The position numbers and the translations under genes are program-made. Under the pieces are notes generated by a model that was given only the letters and a program-made list of their open reading frames with translations, did not search any database and was not told where the DNA came from. 64,000 bases of DNA from positions 1 through 64,000 of the forward strand of contig NZ_BCUL01000011.1 of assembly GCF_001591265.1 (NCBI RefSeq), in the 5' to 3' direction. The stretch comes from Moraxella atlantae NBRC 14588. GTDB lineage: Bacteria; Pseudomonadota; Gammaproteobacteria; Pseudomonadales; Moraxellaceae. Positions 36,629-45,723 of this stretch are shown here, piece after piece; positions within the stretch are counted from its first letter, which is position 1, and each line of letters opens with the position of its first letter.

Positions 36629-37531
36629 TTACTGACGATTGAGCCGACTAGGCGCAGGCAATAGACTGCCATCACTTACCCGACACGGATTGATGTCAAT
36701 CCCACCGCGGCGCGTGTACCATGCCCGCACCAACAACGACTTGGGCGCAAATGTTTGTGTCAAATCATTGAAAATTTGCTCGACACATTGCTCATGAAAG
36801 CCATTGTGCGTCCGAAAGCTTAAAATATAACGCAGCAAATCAGCAGGGACTAGTGGTGCGCTATCAATCTCAATCGCCACCGTACCCCAATCGGGCTGAT
36901 TGGTTACAGGACAATTTGAGCGCAGCAAGTGCGAATAATACGCTTGTGGTTGGCTTGCTTGTACCAAATTTTTTGCAGTGTGTGTCGAACTGGCAGCGCG
37001 CAATAAACCAGCATCGACATCACTGACCAATGCTACTTTTTCATTAGGCGATAAATCATCTAAAGCATGATCGATACAAATCCCCTGTGGTGCGGACAAC
37101 GGCAGCGAGTTTGGCGTATCGACCGCAAACAACTCCACCGTCACCGCCGCCTGCACGCATGCACCAACATCATGCGCAATGGTTGTAATCAGTGCATCAT
37201 GATTGGCAAAAGTGGTGAAATTTAAACTATTTAAATACAGCTTAAGCGATTTTGATTCGACCAAATACGGTGAGTCGGCAGGTATGGTCAAACGCGCCAT
37301 TGCTACCTGTGACACGCCTTGCGGATTAAGCCATGACACCTCAAACGCCTGCCACCAGTCTACGCCAATGCTTAGCTGCTTAACAGGCAACGTCAAATTT
37401 GCCCGACCCAACGCGCGCGTAATTGCATACAATACCTCGGGCGCATACGTTGTCGGATACACCGTGGTTTGTCCCAACGCGCTATTAAGCGGTGAATTTT
37501 GTGGTGAATGATCATCATTAACATCTGTCAT
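36629..37531 (-). CDS. queF: NADPH-dependent 7-cyano-7-deazaguanine reductase QueF
   Basis: QueF reduces preQ0 to preQ1 in queuosine synthesis. The start ATG 37531 overlaps the stop of the upstream ABC permease (ATGA), giving 300 residues, the long bimodular form of gamma-proteobacteria. The C-terminal T-fold module carries the nucleophile Cys in LRSNCPVTNQPDWGTV and the substrate Glu in HNGFHEQCVEQIF, with RAWYTRRGGIDINPCR near the end. The N-terminal module includes VESKSLKLYLNSLNFT. Translational coupling to an exporter permease is probably incidental operon packing. Confidence 0.95.
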   Translation of the reverse strand: MTDVNDDHSPQNSPLNSALGQTTVYPTTYAPEVLYAITRALGRANLTLPVKQLSIGVDWWQAFEVSWLNPQGVSQVAMARLTIPADSPYLVESKSLKLYLNSLNFTTFANHDALITTIAHDVGACVQAAVTVELFAVDTPNSLPLSAPQGICIDHALDDLSPNEKVALVSDVDAGLLRAASSTHTAKNLVQASQPQAYYSHLLRSNCPVTNQPDWGTVAIEIDSAPLVPADLLRYILSFRTHNGFHEQCVEQIFNDLTQTFAPKSLLVRAWYTRRGGIDINPCRVSDGSLLPAPSRLNRQ

Positions 37532-38301
37532 AATCGCACCCGAGAACCGTCTTTTAACAAATAATACGCCACGCCATACAACAACGCAGTAAATCCTGCA
37601 ATTGCCACCAACGCACCCCACACATCAACGTCCGAATGACCCAAAATACCATAACGAAACGCATTGACCATATATACAATCGGATTGAGTAGCGACACTT
37701 TTTGCCAAAACGGCGGCAAATCCTGCATCGAATAAAACACCCCACCCAAATACGTCAGCGGTGTAAGGACAAAACTTGGTACAATCGAAATATCATCAAA
37801 CGAACGCGCAAACACCGCGTTGATCATGCCACCTAAAGAAAACAGCGCCGACGTCATTACCACCGTAAACACCGTGATAAACGCATGCACCAACGACAAC
37901 TTGGTAAAAAATAGCGCAAGCAACGTGACAATCAGCCCAATTGCCAGCCCCCGAAACAGTCCGCCGACAATAAATCCAAGCAAAATTGCATGCTTAGAAA
38001 TCGGACTCACCAACATCTCCTCAATACTACCATGAAATTTGGTGCTAAAAAAACTTGACACCACATTAGAGTAGCTATTGGTAATCACCGCCATCATAAT
38101 CAGACCTGGCACGATAAACTGCATATAGCTGACGCCGCCCATCTCACCGACGCGCGCGCCAATCATTTTACCAAAAATGATAAAATACAGACTCATAGTA
38201 ATGGCAGGCGGCAGCAACGTCTGCGGCCAAATACGCAAAATCCGCCGCACTTCTTTGATGGCTAAGGTGCTAAACGCTACCCATTGTTTTTGAAAATCCA
38301 T
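37528..38301 (-). CDS. ABC-2 type transporter permease (YadH-like)
   Basis: This is the inner-membrane permease of an ABC exporter resembling E. coli YadH. From ATG 38301 (MDFQKQWVAFSTLA) it is 257 residues, close to YadH length. An alternative in-frame ATG at 38388 would add an extra hydrophobic segment directly after the ATPase stop and has no ribosome site. There are six predicted membrane helices and family motifs: RIWPQTLLPPAITMSLYFIIF, then FIVPGLIMMAV and FHGSIEEMLVSPIS. PLTYLGGVFYSM precedes the last helices. Substrate is unknown. Confidence 0.9.
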   Translation of the reverse strand: MDFQKQWVAFSTLAIKEVRRILRIWPQTLLPPAITMSLYFIIFGKMIGARVGEMGGVSYMQFIVPGLIMMAVITNSYSNVVSSFFSTKFHGSIEEMLVSPISKHAILLGFIVGGLFRGLAIGLIVTLLALFFTKLSLVHAFITVFTVVMTSALFSLGGMINAVFARSFDDISIVPSFVLTPLTYLGGVFYSMQDLPPFWQKVSLLNPIVYMVNAFRYGILGHSDVDVWGALVAIAGFTALLYGVAYYLLKDGSRVRL

Positions 38302-38389
38302 GCTAAACTCTAATGCAAAATTAAATTGATCATTCGTGATCAACGAATAAAAAACAACACTGGCTAAAACTGATAAACCCCACTCCATT

Positions 38390-39373
38390 TTATGAATTGG
38401 TCAATTTTTGTGTCAAATTATGCTCAACCAAATTTAAAAACAACTCTTCTAAGCGGTTGGACTTATTGCGCATACTGGCAACCTCAATACCCAATGCCGA
38501 TAGCTGATTAAACACCGCATTAAGGCTTTGTCCTTTTTTGAGCGTCACTGTAAGGCTGGTCGGGTCAGGCAGCTGCACATTTGCCACATCAGCCAACACA
38601 GGTGGGCTTGCCAATGGCGCAGATAAATCTAGCACAAATGTCTCAACATCAAGGCTTGCCAACAGGCTGCGCATATCGGTATTAACCACAATCTCGCCGT
38701 GATCAAGAATCGCGATATCGCGGCATAGCTGCTCGGCTTCTTCCAAATAATGCGTGGTCAAAATAATCGTCGTGCCTTCTTCTTCATTGATGGCACGCAT
38801 AAAATCCCACATCGAACGGCGTAGCTCAATATCCACCCCTGCCGTTGGCTCATCCAAAATCAATAGCTTAGGGCGGTGCATCAGCGCGCGTGCAATCATT
38901 AGCCGCCGCTTCATCCCACCCGATAGCATGCGCGCCTTGTTTGCGCGTTTATCCCAAAGCCCTAACGCCTTGAGCAGCTGCTCGGCACGTGGACGCGCCT
39001 GCTTGGCAGGAATACCAAAATATCCTGCCTGCGTAATCAAGATATCCTCAACGCGCTCAAATTGCACAAAATTAAACTCTTGCGGTACCACGCCCAAATA
39101 CTGCTTGGCAAGCTGTGGCTGGCGCAACAAATCCACCCCAAAAATCTTAATGTCACCTGTCGTTGGCGCAAACAGCGAGCTGATCATACCGATCGTTGTG
39201 GACTTGCCCGCACCATTTGCACCCAATAACGCAAAAAATCCGCCCTGTGGCACCACCAGATCAATGCCCTTAAGTGCGGTAAAGCCATTGGGATAAGTCT
39301 TTGACAGATCATGTAATGCTAGGGCAGGTACAAAGCTGGGCATGGTACTGGACATGGCAGACGGTATCGACAT
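38390..39373 (-). CDS. ABC transporter ATP-binding protein (YadG-like)
   Basis: ATPase subunit of the exporter, 327 residues. It has Walker A GANGAGKSTTI, Q-loop VPQEFNF, signature LSGGMKRRLMIARAL, Walker B LLILDEPTAGVD and switch His LTTHYLEEAE, all in normal order. A C-terminal extension of about 100 residues follows (ETFVLDLSAPL...), as in YadG/DrrA-type subunits. The first of several in-frame ATGs (39373) is used; 39355 is possible. It lies upstream of the permease with the stop 89 bp before the preferred permease start. Confidence 0.93.
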   Translation of the reverse strand: MSIPSAMSSTMPSFVPALALHDLSKTYPNGFTALKGIDLVVPQGGFFALLGANGAGKSTTIGMISSLFAPTTGDIKIFGVDLLRQPQLAKQYLGVVPQEFNFVQFERVEDILITQAGYFGIPAKQARPRAEQLLKALGLWDKRANKARMLSGGMKRRLMIARALMHRPKLLILDEPTAGVDIELRRSMWDFMRAINEEEGTTIILTTHYLEEAEQLCRDIAILDHGEIVVNTDMRSLLASLDVETFVLDLSAPLASPPVLADVANVQLPDPTSLTVTLKKGQSLNAVFNQLSALGIEVASMRNKSNRLEELFLNLVEHNLTQKLTNS

Positions 39374-39523
39374 AACGTAAGTGTTCCGATTTTAAAATAA
39401 AGCAAATAAGCGCATCAACACAACGGCAAAAAAATACAGCCTATTGATGGCGACAAAATGGACAAATTTAAAGCCACGATTGGGTGTATCTGATGCCGCA
39501 CGCTGGTGCACAGCCGCTTGGCA

Positions 39524-39553
39524 TAAAAAAAGCCCAGCTAAACTGGACTTTTT
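39524..39553 (-). terminator. Intrinsic terminator after the cytochrome c5 gene
   Basis: AGCCCAG and CTGGACTT pair around a short loop (about 39530-39550), with seven A residues on the plus strand forming the T tail of a minus-strand transcript. Confidence 0.7.
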
Positions 39554-39584
39554 GCGGCACACATCACGTCAGCCACTGCCGTAA

Positions 39585-40196
39585 TTATTTGGAATTTTCT
39601 ACCATATAATCCACCGCGTTGGTGACTTCAACGTCAAGCAAATCCGCGTTACCACCTTTGGCAGGCATAGCGTTAAAGCCGTGTAGCGCATGATCATGCA
39701 ACGTGTTAATGCCCTTGGCAATACGCGGTGCCCAATCGGCTTTGTTACCAAATTTTGGCGCACCCAATAGCCCTGCTTCGTGACACGTGTGGCACACACC
39801 TTCAAAAATCGTCTTACCATCACGTGGGTTGTCTGCATCAGCAGCACCCAAAGCCGCGGTAATGCTGATATCACATTCCTGCCCTTCAAAACACACTTTG
39901 CCTTGCGGCGCAATGCGTGCAATGAGGTTTGGATAAAGCGCGATCAGCTTTTGCACTTGGGGTGGATCTTGAGGAATTTTAGGCTTGTCGTCTTTGTCGG
40001 CAGCGGCAGTAGAGGCAGCAGCACTTGCCGTCTCAGCCGACGCGCTGGCTGTTGCACTTACTGCACTGGCAGTAGCTGTGGCAGCGGTGGTTGATGCGGT
40101 GGTGCTGGCTGTATCAGCCGCTTGGCTGACCGTTACGCTGGCAAGCCCCAATAAGCTGGCAGCAGATAATACGATGGCTTGATGGATTCGGTTCAT
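39585..40196 (-). CDS. Cytochrome c5 family protein
   Basis: A periplasmic c-type cytochrome of 203 residues. A signal peptide (MNRIHQAIVLSAASLLGLAS, cleavage after SQA) is followed by a long Ala/Ser/Thr-rich spacer (about 28-70) and the cytochrome domain. The haem site is GVCHTCHEAG and the axial Met lies in NAMPAKGGNADL, with two further cysteines (CFEGQEC) just before the domain. It is likely a soluble or loosely tethered electron carrier feeding terminal oxidases. It has its own terminator and stands apart from neighbours. Confidence 0.9.
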   Translation of the reverse strand: MNRIHQAIVLSAASLLGLASVTVSQAADTASTTASTTAATATASAVSATASASAETASAAASTAAADKDDKPKIPQDPPQVQKLIALYPNLIARIAPQGKVCFEGQECDISITAALGAADADNPRDGKTIFEGVCHTCHEAGLLGAPKFGNKADWAPRIAKGINTLHDHALHGFNAMPAKGGNADLLDVEVTNAVDYMVENSK

Positions 40197-40399
40197 ACGA
40201 CCATTCTCTTTCATGCTCAATGAACACTTAATCGCCAAACACAGGCGCAAGTGTTTGTGTCAGGGTGGTACACGTTGGTACAACAAACGTTACGAAATCT
40301 TATTTTCCACACTATTATAAGGGAAAATCAAACAAAAAAGCTATCATTGAATCTGACTAAATGCGATTTGTCGAAGAATCTATGCCAGCGCTGGTGTGG

Positions 40400-40428
40400 T
40401 TGATTTTATCGGCTAAGTTTTGTAAACT
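40400..40428 (+). promoter_or_regulatory. Promoter of tRNA-Arg
   Basis: TTGATT (40400-40405) and TAAACT (40423-40428) are 17 bp apart, about 60 bp before the tRNA. Confidence 0.5.
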
Positions 40429-40489
40429 ATGCCGTCTTATCTTAAGGGTTATCTATTCATGCGCTAAAAATTTTAGCCGCATCGTCTAT

Positions 40490-40566
40490 GCGTTCGTAGC
40501 TCAGTTGGATAGAGTATTGGTTTCCGAAGCCAAGGGTCGTGGGTTCGATTCCCGCCGAGCGCACCA
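40490..40566 (+). tRNA. tRNA-Arg (CCG)
   Basis: A 77 nt cloverleaf with acceptor GCGTTCG/CGAGCGC (one G-T pair), D-arm GCTCAGTTGGATAGAG, anticodon loop TTCCGAA (CCG), T-arm GGGTTCGATTCCC and encoded CCA. It stands alone; no integrase or attachment-site duplication is seen next to it. Confidence 0.95.
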
Positions 40567-40696
40567 TTTTTTAAAATAAAATTCTAAAAAATCAGCCACT
40601 TCAAAACTATCAAAATGGCTGACTGCTACAAATGGTAAAGTAAACGTGCTAGGGCAGCCGCGCACAAACGACTGCCTTTGCTAGGTCTTAGCCTTA

Positions 40697-42199
40697 CTAA
40701 TCAATGATATGCACATTATCTACTTGCATGATTTTTTCGCCTTGATCTTGCCAAGCCTGTAGTTCTTCGGGCGTGGCTTTGGGTGAAAAAATTCCTGCAA
40801 AGGCATAGGTGATGCCCAAAATCGGCGCAATCCAACAGCCAAATGCCAAGGGAATGTACAATAGATTTTCCATATGCGTGCCATCGATAATCCCTAGACC
40901 TAAAGCCGTGATACAAAACGCGCCGCCTGCATTCCATGGGATCAGCGGACTCATGAGTGTGCCGCCTTCTTCTAAGGCGCGTCCAAGATTGAGCGTGGAG
41001 TAGCCCAACCCACGATACAATGGCGAATACATTCGACCAGGTAGCGCAATTGCAATATACGGGTCACCTGCAATGGCATTGGTCAAAAATGACGTACCAA
41101 TCGCCGAGGTCTGCACCATGCCAAAACTTTTGACCTTGCTAACAATGGCATACACCACCGCCTCAAGACAGCCCGTTTTTTCTAGCGCACCGCCAAATCC
41201 CAATGCCAATAGCATTAAAGAGATGGTCCACATCATGGACTGAATACCGCCTTTATTAAGCAGATGATCAATATCTTCTACACCTGTCGAAATATTAAAG
41301 CCATTTTGCGCGTATTCAAATAAGTCACCAATGCCAACGTGCGGTTGGGTTAATAAACCAACAATGCCACCAACAAGCACGCCTGCAAACAACGAAGGAA
41401 TCGGCGGTTTTTTGGTAACAGCCAGCGCCAACACCACAAGCGGCGGCAACAGCAGCCAAGGCGACAAATTAAAATTTGCCTCAAGCACCTGTGAAATCTG
41501 TTCAATCTCTGTCATAGAAACAGGCTGGTCACCTGCCAAGCGAAAGCCCATCACCGTATAAATAATCATCGCAATTAACATAGCAGGGATGGTCGTGGGC
41601 ATCATGTTTTTGATATGATCAAACACATTGGTGCCTGTCACCGCAGGCGCAAGATTGGTCGTATCGGACAAAGGCGACACCTTGTCACCAAAAAACGCGC
41701 CCGAAATCACCGCGCCTGCCGTCCAATACATCGGGATATTAAACCCTGCACCGATGCCCATCAAGGCAAGCCCAACCGTACCCACAGCACCCCAACTGGT
41801 GCCCAGCGATACCGATACCACCGCACACACCAACATCGCGGTGAGCAAAAAATACTCAGGCTTAATCAAATTTAAACCATAATAAATCAATGACGGCACG
41901 GTTCCCGAGGCAATCCAAACCCCGATCAACATACCGACAATAATCAACACCGAAAGCGACGGCATTGACACATGAATCACATGAAAAATACCCTTACGTG
42001 TGCGCAGCCAAGGCACACCCGTAAAATAACCCATCGCCGCCGTAATCGCGATACCAAACACCAACGGCACATGTGGGGCAAAATGATCAAAAACAAACAA
42101 TTGGGTCATTAAAATCGCCAACGTGAGCACAATCGGGGTCAGTGCTAGCCACAATGGCGGTAATTGTGTAGAAGTATTAGCTGCAGCTGAATCTGTCAT
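40697..42199 (-). CDS. nhaC: Na+/H+ antiporter NhaC family
   Basis: A 500 residue inner-membrane antiporter with about 12 predicted helices. Family motifs include SLGTSWGAVGTVGLALMGIG, FGDKVSPLSDTTNLAPAV (the signature with conserved Asp residues) and the second-half repeat MLLALGFGGALEKTG. GTLMSPLIPWNAGGAF follows. NhaC proteins exchange Na+ (in some cases malate or lactate) for H+. It is transcribed alone. The gene is divergent from trpF across 341 bp. Confidence 0.93.
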   Translation of the reverse strand: MTDSAAANTSTQLPPLWLALTPIVLTLAILMTQLFVFDHFAPHVPLVFGIAITAAMGYFTGVPWLRTRKGIFHVIHVSMPSLSVLIIVGMLIGVWIASGTVPSLIYYGLNLIKPEYFLLTAMLVCAVVSVSLGTSWGAVGTVGLALMGIGAGFNIPMYWTAGAVISGAFFGDKVSPLSDTTNLAPAVTGTNVFDHIKNMMPTTIPAMLIAMIIYTVMGFRLAGDQPVSMTEIEQISQVLEANFNLSPWLLLPPLVVLALAVTKKPPIPSLFAGVLVGGIVGLLTQPHVGIGDLFEYAQNGFNISTGVEDIDHLLNKGGIQSMMWTISLMLLALGFGGALEKTGCLEAVVYAIVSKVKSFGMVQTSAIGTSFLTNAIAGDPYIAIALPGRMYSPLYRGLGYSTLNLGRALEEGGTLMSPLIPWNAGGAFCITALGLGIIDGTHMENLLYIPLAFGCWIAPILGITYAFAGIFSPKATPEELQAWQDQGEKIMQVDNVHIID

Positions 42200-42540
42200 A
42201 AGTCCATTGTTTAGAAAAATGAATTAAAATAATAACAAATTAAGCCTAAAAAATCAAACTAAAGTCAAGCTAGCGTAAGAAAATCTTACAAACCTTAAGA
42301 TCATATCGCTGAATAACTAACTGCTATTGACAACAAATACTGACCAATAAAAACCATTTTAAAGGTTATTAAAGGTTACATAGGTGAGCGACACGGTCTT
42401 AAAGCCACTACGCCTCAGTAATCGCCAGACTCAATATAAAAAATCGGTCGAATCACCAATTTTGTGCTAGGTTTTTTGCCAAAGTGTGCTAGGATAAACG
42501 TTTGCTGACTTTGTTATAAACAAGTGATCGTCTGCCACTT
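42200..42540. other. Divergent nhaC/trpF intergenic region
   Basis: This AT-rich stretch should hold promoters of nhaC and trpF. A short near-repeat (GTGCTAGG at about 42465 and 42488) occurs. I see no RNA gene, transposon end or convincing operator. Confidence 0.3.
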
Positions 42541-43206
42541 ATGCACCCAACCAAGCATCCCACCGCGATTAAATTTTGTGGCTTTACCCAAGCCGATGAT
42601 ATCCAAGCCGCCGTTGCCCTTGGCGTGGACGCGGTTGGATTGGTGTTTTATCCGCCAAGCCCACGGGCGGTGACGGTGGAGCAGGGGGCGGTACTTGCCC
42701 GACTTGTGCCACCGTTTGTCAGTGTGGTGGCATTGGTGGTCAATATACCCGAGCAAGAGCTGGTGTATTTGTCGCACCACGTTGGCTTTGATATCGTGCA
42801 ATTTCATGGTGACGAATCAGCATTAGCGTGTCAGTTGATGGCAAACCGTGTAGGCAAGCGTTGGATCAAAGCATTGCGTGTGCGCGAAAATGACACAGCC
42901 GAAACGATCGCTGCACAAATTGCTGAGTACCATGCGTATGGTGCCAGTGCGATTTTGCTAGATGCCTACCATGCTGATCAATTTGGTGGAACAGGGCAGG
43001 TGTTTGATTGGGGCAAACTACCACAAACCCTTGATATACCGATTATTTTGGCAGGTGGCTTGACCGCGGAGAATGTAGCCAAGGCGATCGCCCAAACGCG
43101 TGTGTATGGCGTGGATGTCAGTGGTGGGATTGAGTACGCCAAGGGGCAAAAAGATAGGGTAAAAATGCGTGCGTTTGTGCAAACGGTACGCGCTGCCAAT
43201 TTTTGA
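42541..43206 (+). CDS. trpF: Phosphoribosylanthranilate isomerase TrpF
   Basis: TrpF performs the Amadori rearrangement of phosphoribosyl anthranilate in tryptophan synthesis. The 221 residue TIM barrel has the catalytic Cys in IKFCGFTQADD, GLVFYPPSPRAV, IVQFHGDES, the catalytic Asp in ILLDAYHADQFGGTGQVFDW, and the phosphate-binding ILAGGLTAENV and GVDVSGGIEYAKGQKD. The start context before ATG 42541 is weak. A short-chain dehydrogenase follows after 21 bp, with trpB and trpA further on. Confidence 0.96.
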   Translation: MHPTKHPTAIKFCGFTQADDIQAAVALGVDAVGLVFYPPSPRAVTVEQGAVLARLVPPFVSVVALVVNIPEQELVYLSHHVGFDIVQFHGDESALACQLMANRVGKRWIKALRVRENDTAETIAAQIAEYHAYGASAILLDAYHADQFGGTGQVFDWGKLPQTLDIPIILAGGLTAENVAKAIAQTRVYGVDVSGGIEYAKGQKDRVKMRAFVQTVRAANF

Positions 43207-43227
43207 AACTAAAATCAAGGTTATTAC

Positions 43228-43986
43228 ATGAACATCCTAGTGACAGGCGCGACGGCAGGATTTGGCAAGGCAATTGCCGAATTGCTGATTGCCAAAGGGC
43301 ATACCGTGATTGGCACAGGCAGACGACAAGCCAACTTGGATGAATTAGCCCAACAACTTGGCGACCAGTTTGTGCCACTTGCCTTTGATATTGCTGATTT
43401 GTCCGCGACCCAAACCGCTTTAGCCAGCTTGCCAGCGGATTTTTTGGCTAACCTCGATGTGCTCATCAACAATGCAGGGCTTGCCTTGGGGCTTACACCT
43501 GCCGATACCGCCGATTTTGCCGACTGGCAGCAGATGATTCATACTAACGTGATCGGCTTGGCGCATATGACGCACGCCATTTTACCGTACATGACAGCCA
43601 AAAATTCGGGCTATATCATCAATATCGGCTCAATCGCAGGCAATTATGCGTATTTTGGCTCGAATGTGTATGGCGCGACCAAAGCGTTTGTCAAGCAATT
43701 TAGCCTCAATTTACGCGCAGATTTGGTTGGCAAAAACGTGCGCGTGACCAACCTTGAGCCAGGGCTATGCGGCGGCACAGAATTTAGCAATGTGCGTTTT
43801 AAAGGCGATGATACACGCGCTGCGGCGGTGTATGAGGGTGTTGAGTATGTCACGCCGTCGGATATTGCCAATATCGTCGGTTGGCTGATTGAGCAACCTG
43901 CCCATATCAATATCAATGTGCTAGAAGTCATGCCGACCGCACAGACGTTTGCAGGGCTAAAAGTGGTCAAGAATTTGCAGGGGTGA
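43228..43986 (+). CDS. Short-chain dehydrogenase (YdfG-like 3-hydroxy acid dehydrogenase)
   Basis: A 252 residue classical SDR: nucleotide-binding TGATAGFG at the start, an Arg-Arg/Gly pair (GTGRRQANL) favouring NADP, NNAG (in VLINNAGLALG), catalytic Ser in NIGSIAGNYAYFG, and YGATKAFVKQF with the Tyr-Lys pair. The LEPGLCGGTEFSNVRFKGD stretch is diagnostic of YdfG-type enzymes, which oxidise serine, 3-hydroxyisobutyrate and similar 3-hydroxy acids. AAGG precedes the start. Its place between trpF and trpB suggests co-transcription but not a role in tryptophan synthesis. Confidence 0.88.
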   Translation: MNILVTGATAGFGKAIAELLIAKGHTVIGTGRRQANLDELAQQLGDQFVPLAFDIADLSATQTALASLPADFLANLDVLINNAGLALGLTPADTADFADWQQMIHTNVIGLAHMTHAILPYMTAKNSGYIINIGSIAGNYAYFGSNVYGATKAFVKQFSLNLRADLVGKNVRVTNLEPGLCGGTEFSNVRFKGDDTRAAAVYEGVEYVTPSDIANIVGWLIEQPAHININVLEVMPTAQTFAGLKVVKNLQG

Positions 43987-43990
43987 TACG

Positions 43991-44167
43991 ATGCAGCTTG
44001 CCGTTTTAGGTACTTATTATCAAGGGTAAATTCAGCTAGCTGAACTACCTGCCCTTGATGAGCCAAGCGAGGTCATGGGGGTGTTTTTACCAAAAGCTGC
44101 TCAGCCAACACATAAAGGCAAAACTGCGCGTCTGTTTGGCATCGTACAAGCCGCTCATCAGTGGTGA
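43991..44167 (+). pseudogene. Antitoxin-like gene broken by a nonsense codon
   Basis: Starting 4 bases after the dehydrogenase stop, behind AGGGGTGA, a 59-codon frame reads MQLAVLGTYYQG, a TAA, then IQLAELPALDEPSEVMGVFL and PKAAQPTHKGKTARLFGIVQ. The pattern (short strand, YxG, IQL-ELP-L--P--V-V-L) is that of small antitoxins of the DUF2281/DUF104 kind that precede PIN toxins. The early stop (position 13, where a Lys codon is expected) and the absence of a toxin gene downstream mark it as decayed. Family recognition is by pattern only. Restart from the later ATG cannot be excluded. Confidence 0.45.
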
Positions 44168-44365
44168 TATTCATCAAATTTGAACCTACATTTGATTTAT
44201 CAATGTTTCAAATAGCATTTAAAATTACTAATATCATAGAGCTATATAGCCGTTTAACCACAGGTGTTATACAATACTTGAATTTACCGCTTTTAACCAA
44301 TGCCGCTGTCGTCAAAGCTGACCGATTCGTTACTTGCATTTAATAGTAAGAATATAGGAAAACCA
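44168..44365 (+). other. AT-rich leader of trpB
   Basis: About 200 bp of unusually AT-rich DNA lie between the antitoxin remnant and trpB. A TGTTATACA extended -10-like element occurs at about 44267-44275. No Trp-rich leader peptide or attenuator hairpins are visible, so attenuation control is not supported. Confidence 0.35.
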
Positions 44366-45595
44366 ATGAATACCCAAAACCCCACCGAAGTCAAAGACTT
44401 TGCACAATATCCCGATACCAACGGCCATTTTGGCGTTCACGGTGGACGCTTTGTATCCGAAACCTTGATGGCAGCCTTAGAAGAGCTTGAGCGCATCTAT
44501 AACACTGCCAAGGCAGACCCAAGTTTTTGGCAGGCATTTCAAGATGACTTGGTCAATTATGTTGGTAGACCGACACCGCTGTATCATGCCAAACGCTTGA
44601 GTGATGAGATTGGCGGCGCGCAGATTTATTTTAAGCGTGAGGATTTGAACCACACAGGCGCACACAAGGTTAATAACACGATCGGGCAGGCACTACTTGC
44701 CAAAATGGTCGGCAAAAAACGTATCATCGCCGAAACTGGCGCCGGACAACACGGCGTGGCAACGGCAACGATTGCCGCGCGACTGGGGCTAGAATGTGTG
44801 GTGTATATGGGCGCGGACGATGTCGAGCGCCAAGCTATGAACGTGTATCGTATGCGGCTATTGGGCGCGACGGTGGTGCCTGTTACGTCGGGTTCACGCA
44901 CGCTCAAAGATGCGATGAATGAAGCCATGCGCGACTGGGTGACCAACGTTGATACCACTTATTACGTCATCGGTACGGTTGCAGGACCTCACCCATACCC
45001 AATGCTGGTACGTGATTTTCAGGCAATTATCGGCAAAGAAGCCAAACGCCAACACTTACAAAAAACAGGCAAACTGCCTGATGCATTGGTCGCTTGTGTC
45101 GGTGGCGGTAGCAACGCGATTGGGCTATTTTATGATTTTCTCAATGATGAATCGGTGAAAATCTATGGCGTGGAGGCAACGGGCTACGGCTTGGATACAG
45201 GTTTGCACTCAGCACCCTTGGCGGCAGGGCGTGTGGGCGTGTTGCACGGTAACCGCACATATCTGATGGCAGATGACGACGGGCAGATTTTGGCGACGCA
45301 TTCAATTTCAGCTGGGCTAGATTACCCCGGCGTTGGGCCTGAGCATAGTTTTTTAAAAGATGTCGATCGTGTGCAATATGTCGGCTGTACGGATGAACAG
45401 GCGTTGCATGGTTTTCGGGAGTGTACGCGCAAAGAGGGCATTATTCCTGCCCTTGAGAGCTCACACGCGGTTGCCTACGCGCTTGAACTTGCCAAAACCA
45501 TGCAACCACACCAGTCGATTATCGTGAATTTGTCAGGGCGTGGGGATAAAGATTTGCACACCGTCATGCAACATGAAGGCATGCAAATAGACTGA
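44366..45595 (+). CDS. trpB: Tryptophan synthase beta chain
   Basis: TrpB joins indole with serine using PLP. ATG 44366 follows AGGAA and gives 409 residues. The PLP lysine is in [18 protein letters not shown], the catalytic Glu region is [15 protein letters not shown], and the phosphate-binding loop is [15 protein letters not shown]. An earlier in-frame start at 44300 is less likely because it lacks a ribosome site and family similarity. It is followed by trpA after 128 bp. Confidence 0.97.
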   Translation: MNTQNPTEVKDFAQYPDTNGHFGVHGGRFVSETLMAALEELERIYNTAKADPSFWQAFQDDLVNYVGRPTPLYHAKRLSDEIGGAQIYFKREDLNHTGAHKVNNTIGQALLAKMVGKKRIIAETGAGQHGVATATIAARLGLECVVYMGADDVERQAMNVYRMRLLGATVVPVTSGSRTLKDAMNEAMRDWVTNVDTTYYVIGTVAGPHPYPMLVRDFQAIIGKEAKRQHLQKTGKLPDALVACVGGGSNAIGLFYDFLNDESVKIYGVEATGYGLDTGLHSAPLAAGRVGVLHGNRTYLMADDDGQILATHSISAGLDYPGVGPEHSFLKDVDRVQYVGCTDEQALHGFRECTRKEGIIPALESSHAVAYALELAKTMQPHQSIIVNLSGRGDKDLHTVMQHEGMQID

Positions 45596-45723
45596 TGTTG
45601 GCTTTACCATGCCGACCAGTTTGACCGAATGTTGTCGGCTCAGGCCCAACTAAAAAATTTGCTATGGTTGAGCGATGCTAGCGAAGGATCGGCTGTTCTG
45701 ATTACGATTATTTGGTGAGATAA

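Noticed and set aside
40361-40579. Short coding frame over tRNA-Arg
   Set aside because: It translates the tRNA itself and its promoter region; the cloverleaf explains the sequence.
40490-40620. tRNA-Arg 3' end as a genomic island attachment site
   Set aside because: No integrase gene and no second copy of the tRNA 3' end were found nearby.
44168-44365. trp leader peptide/attenuator before trpB
   Set aside because: No short frame with consecutive Trp codons and no paired terminator/antiterminator stems are visible.
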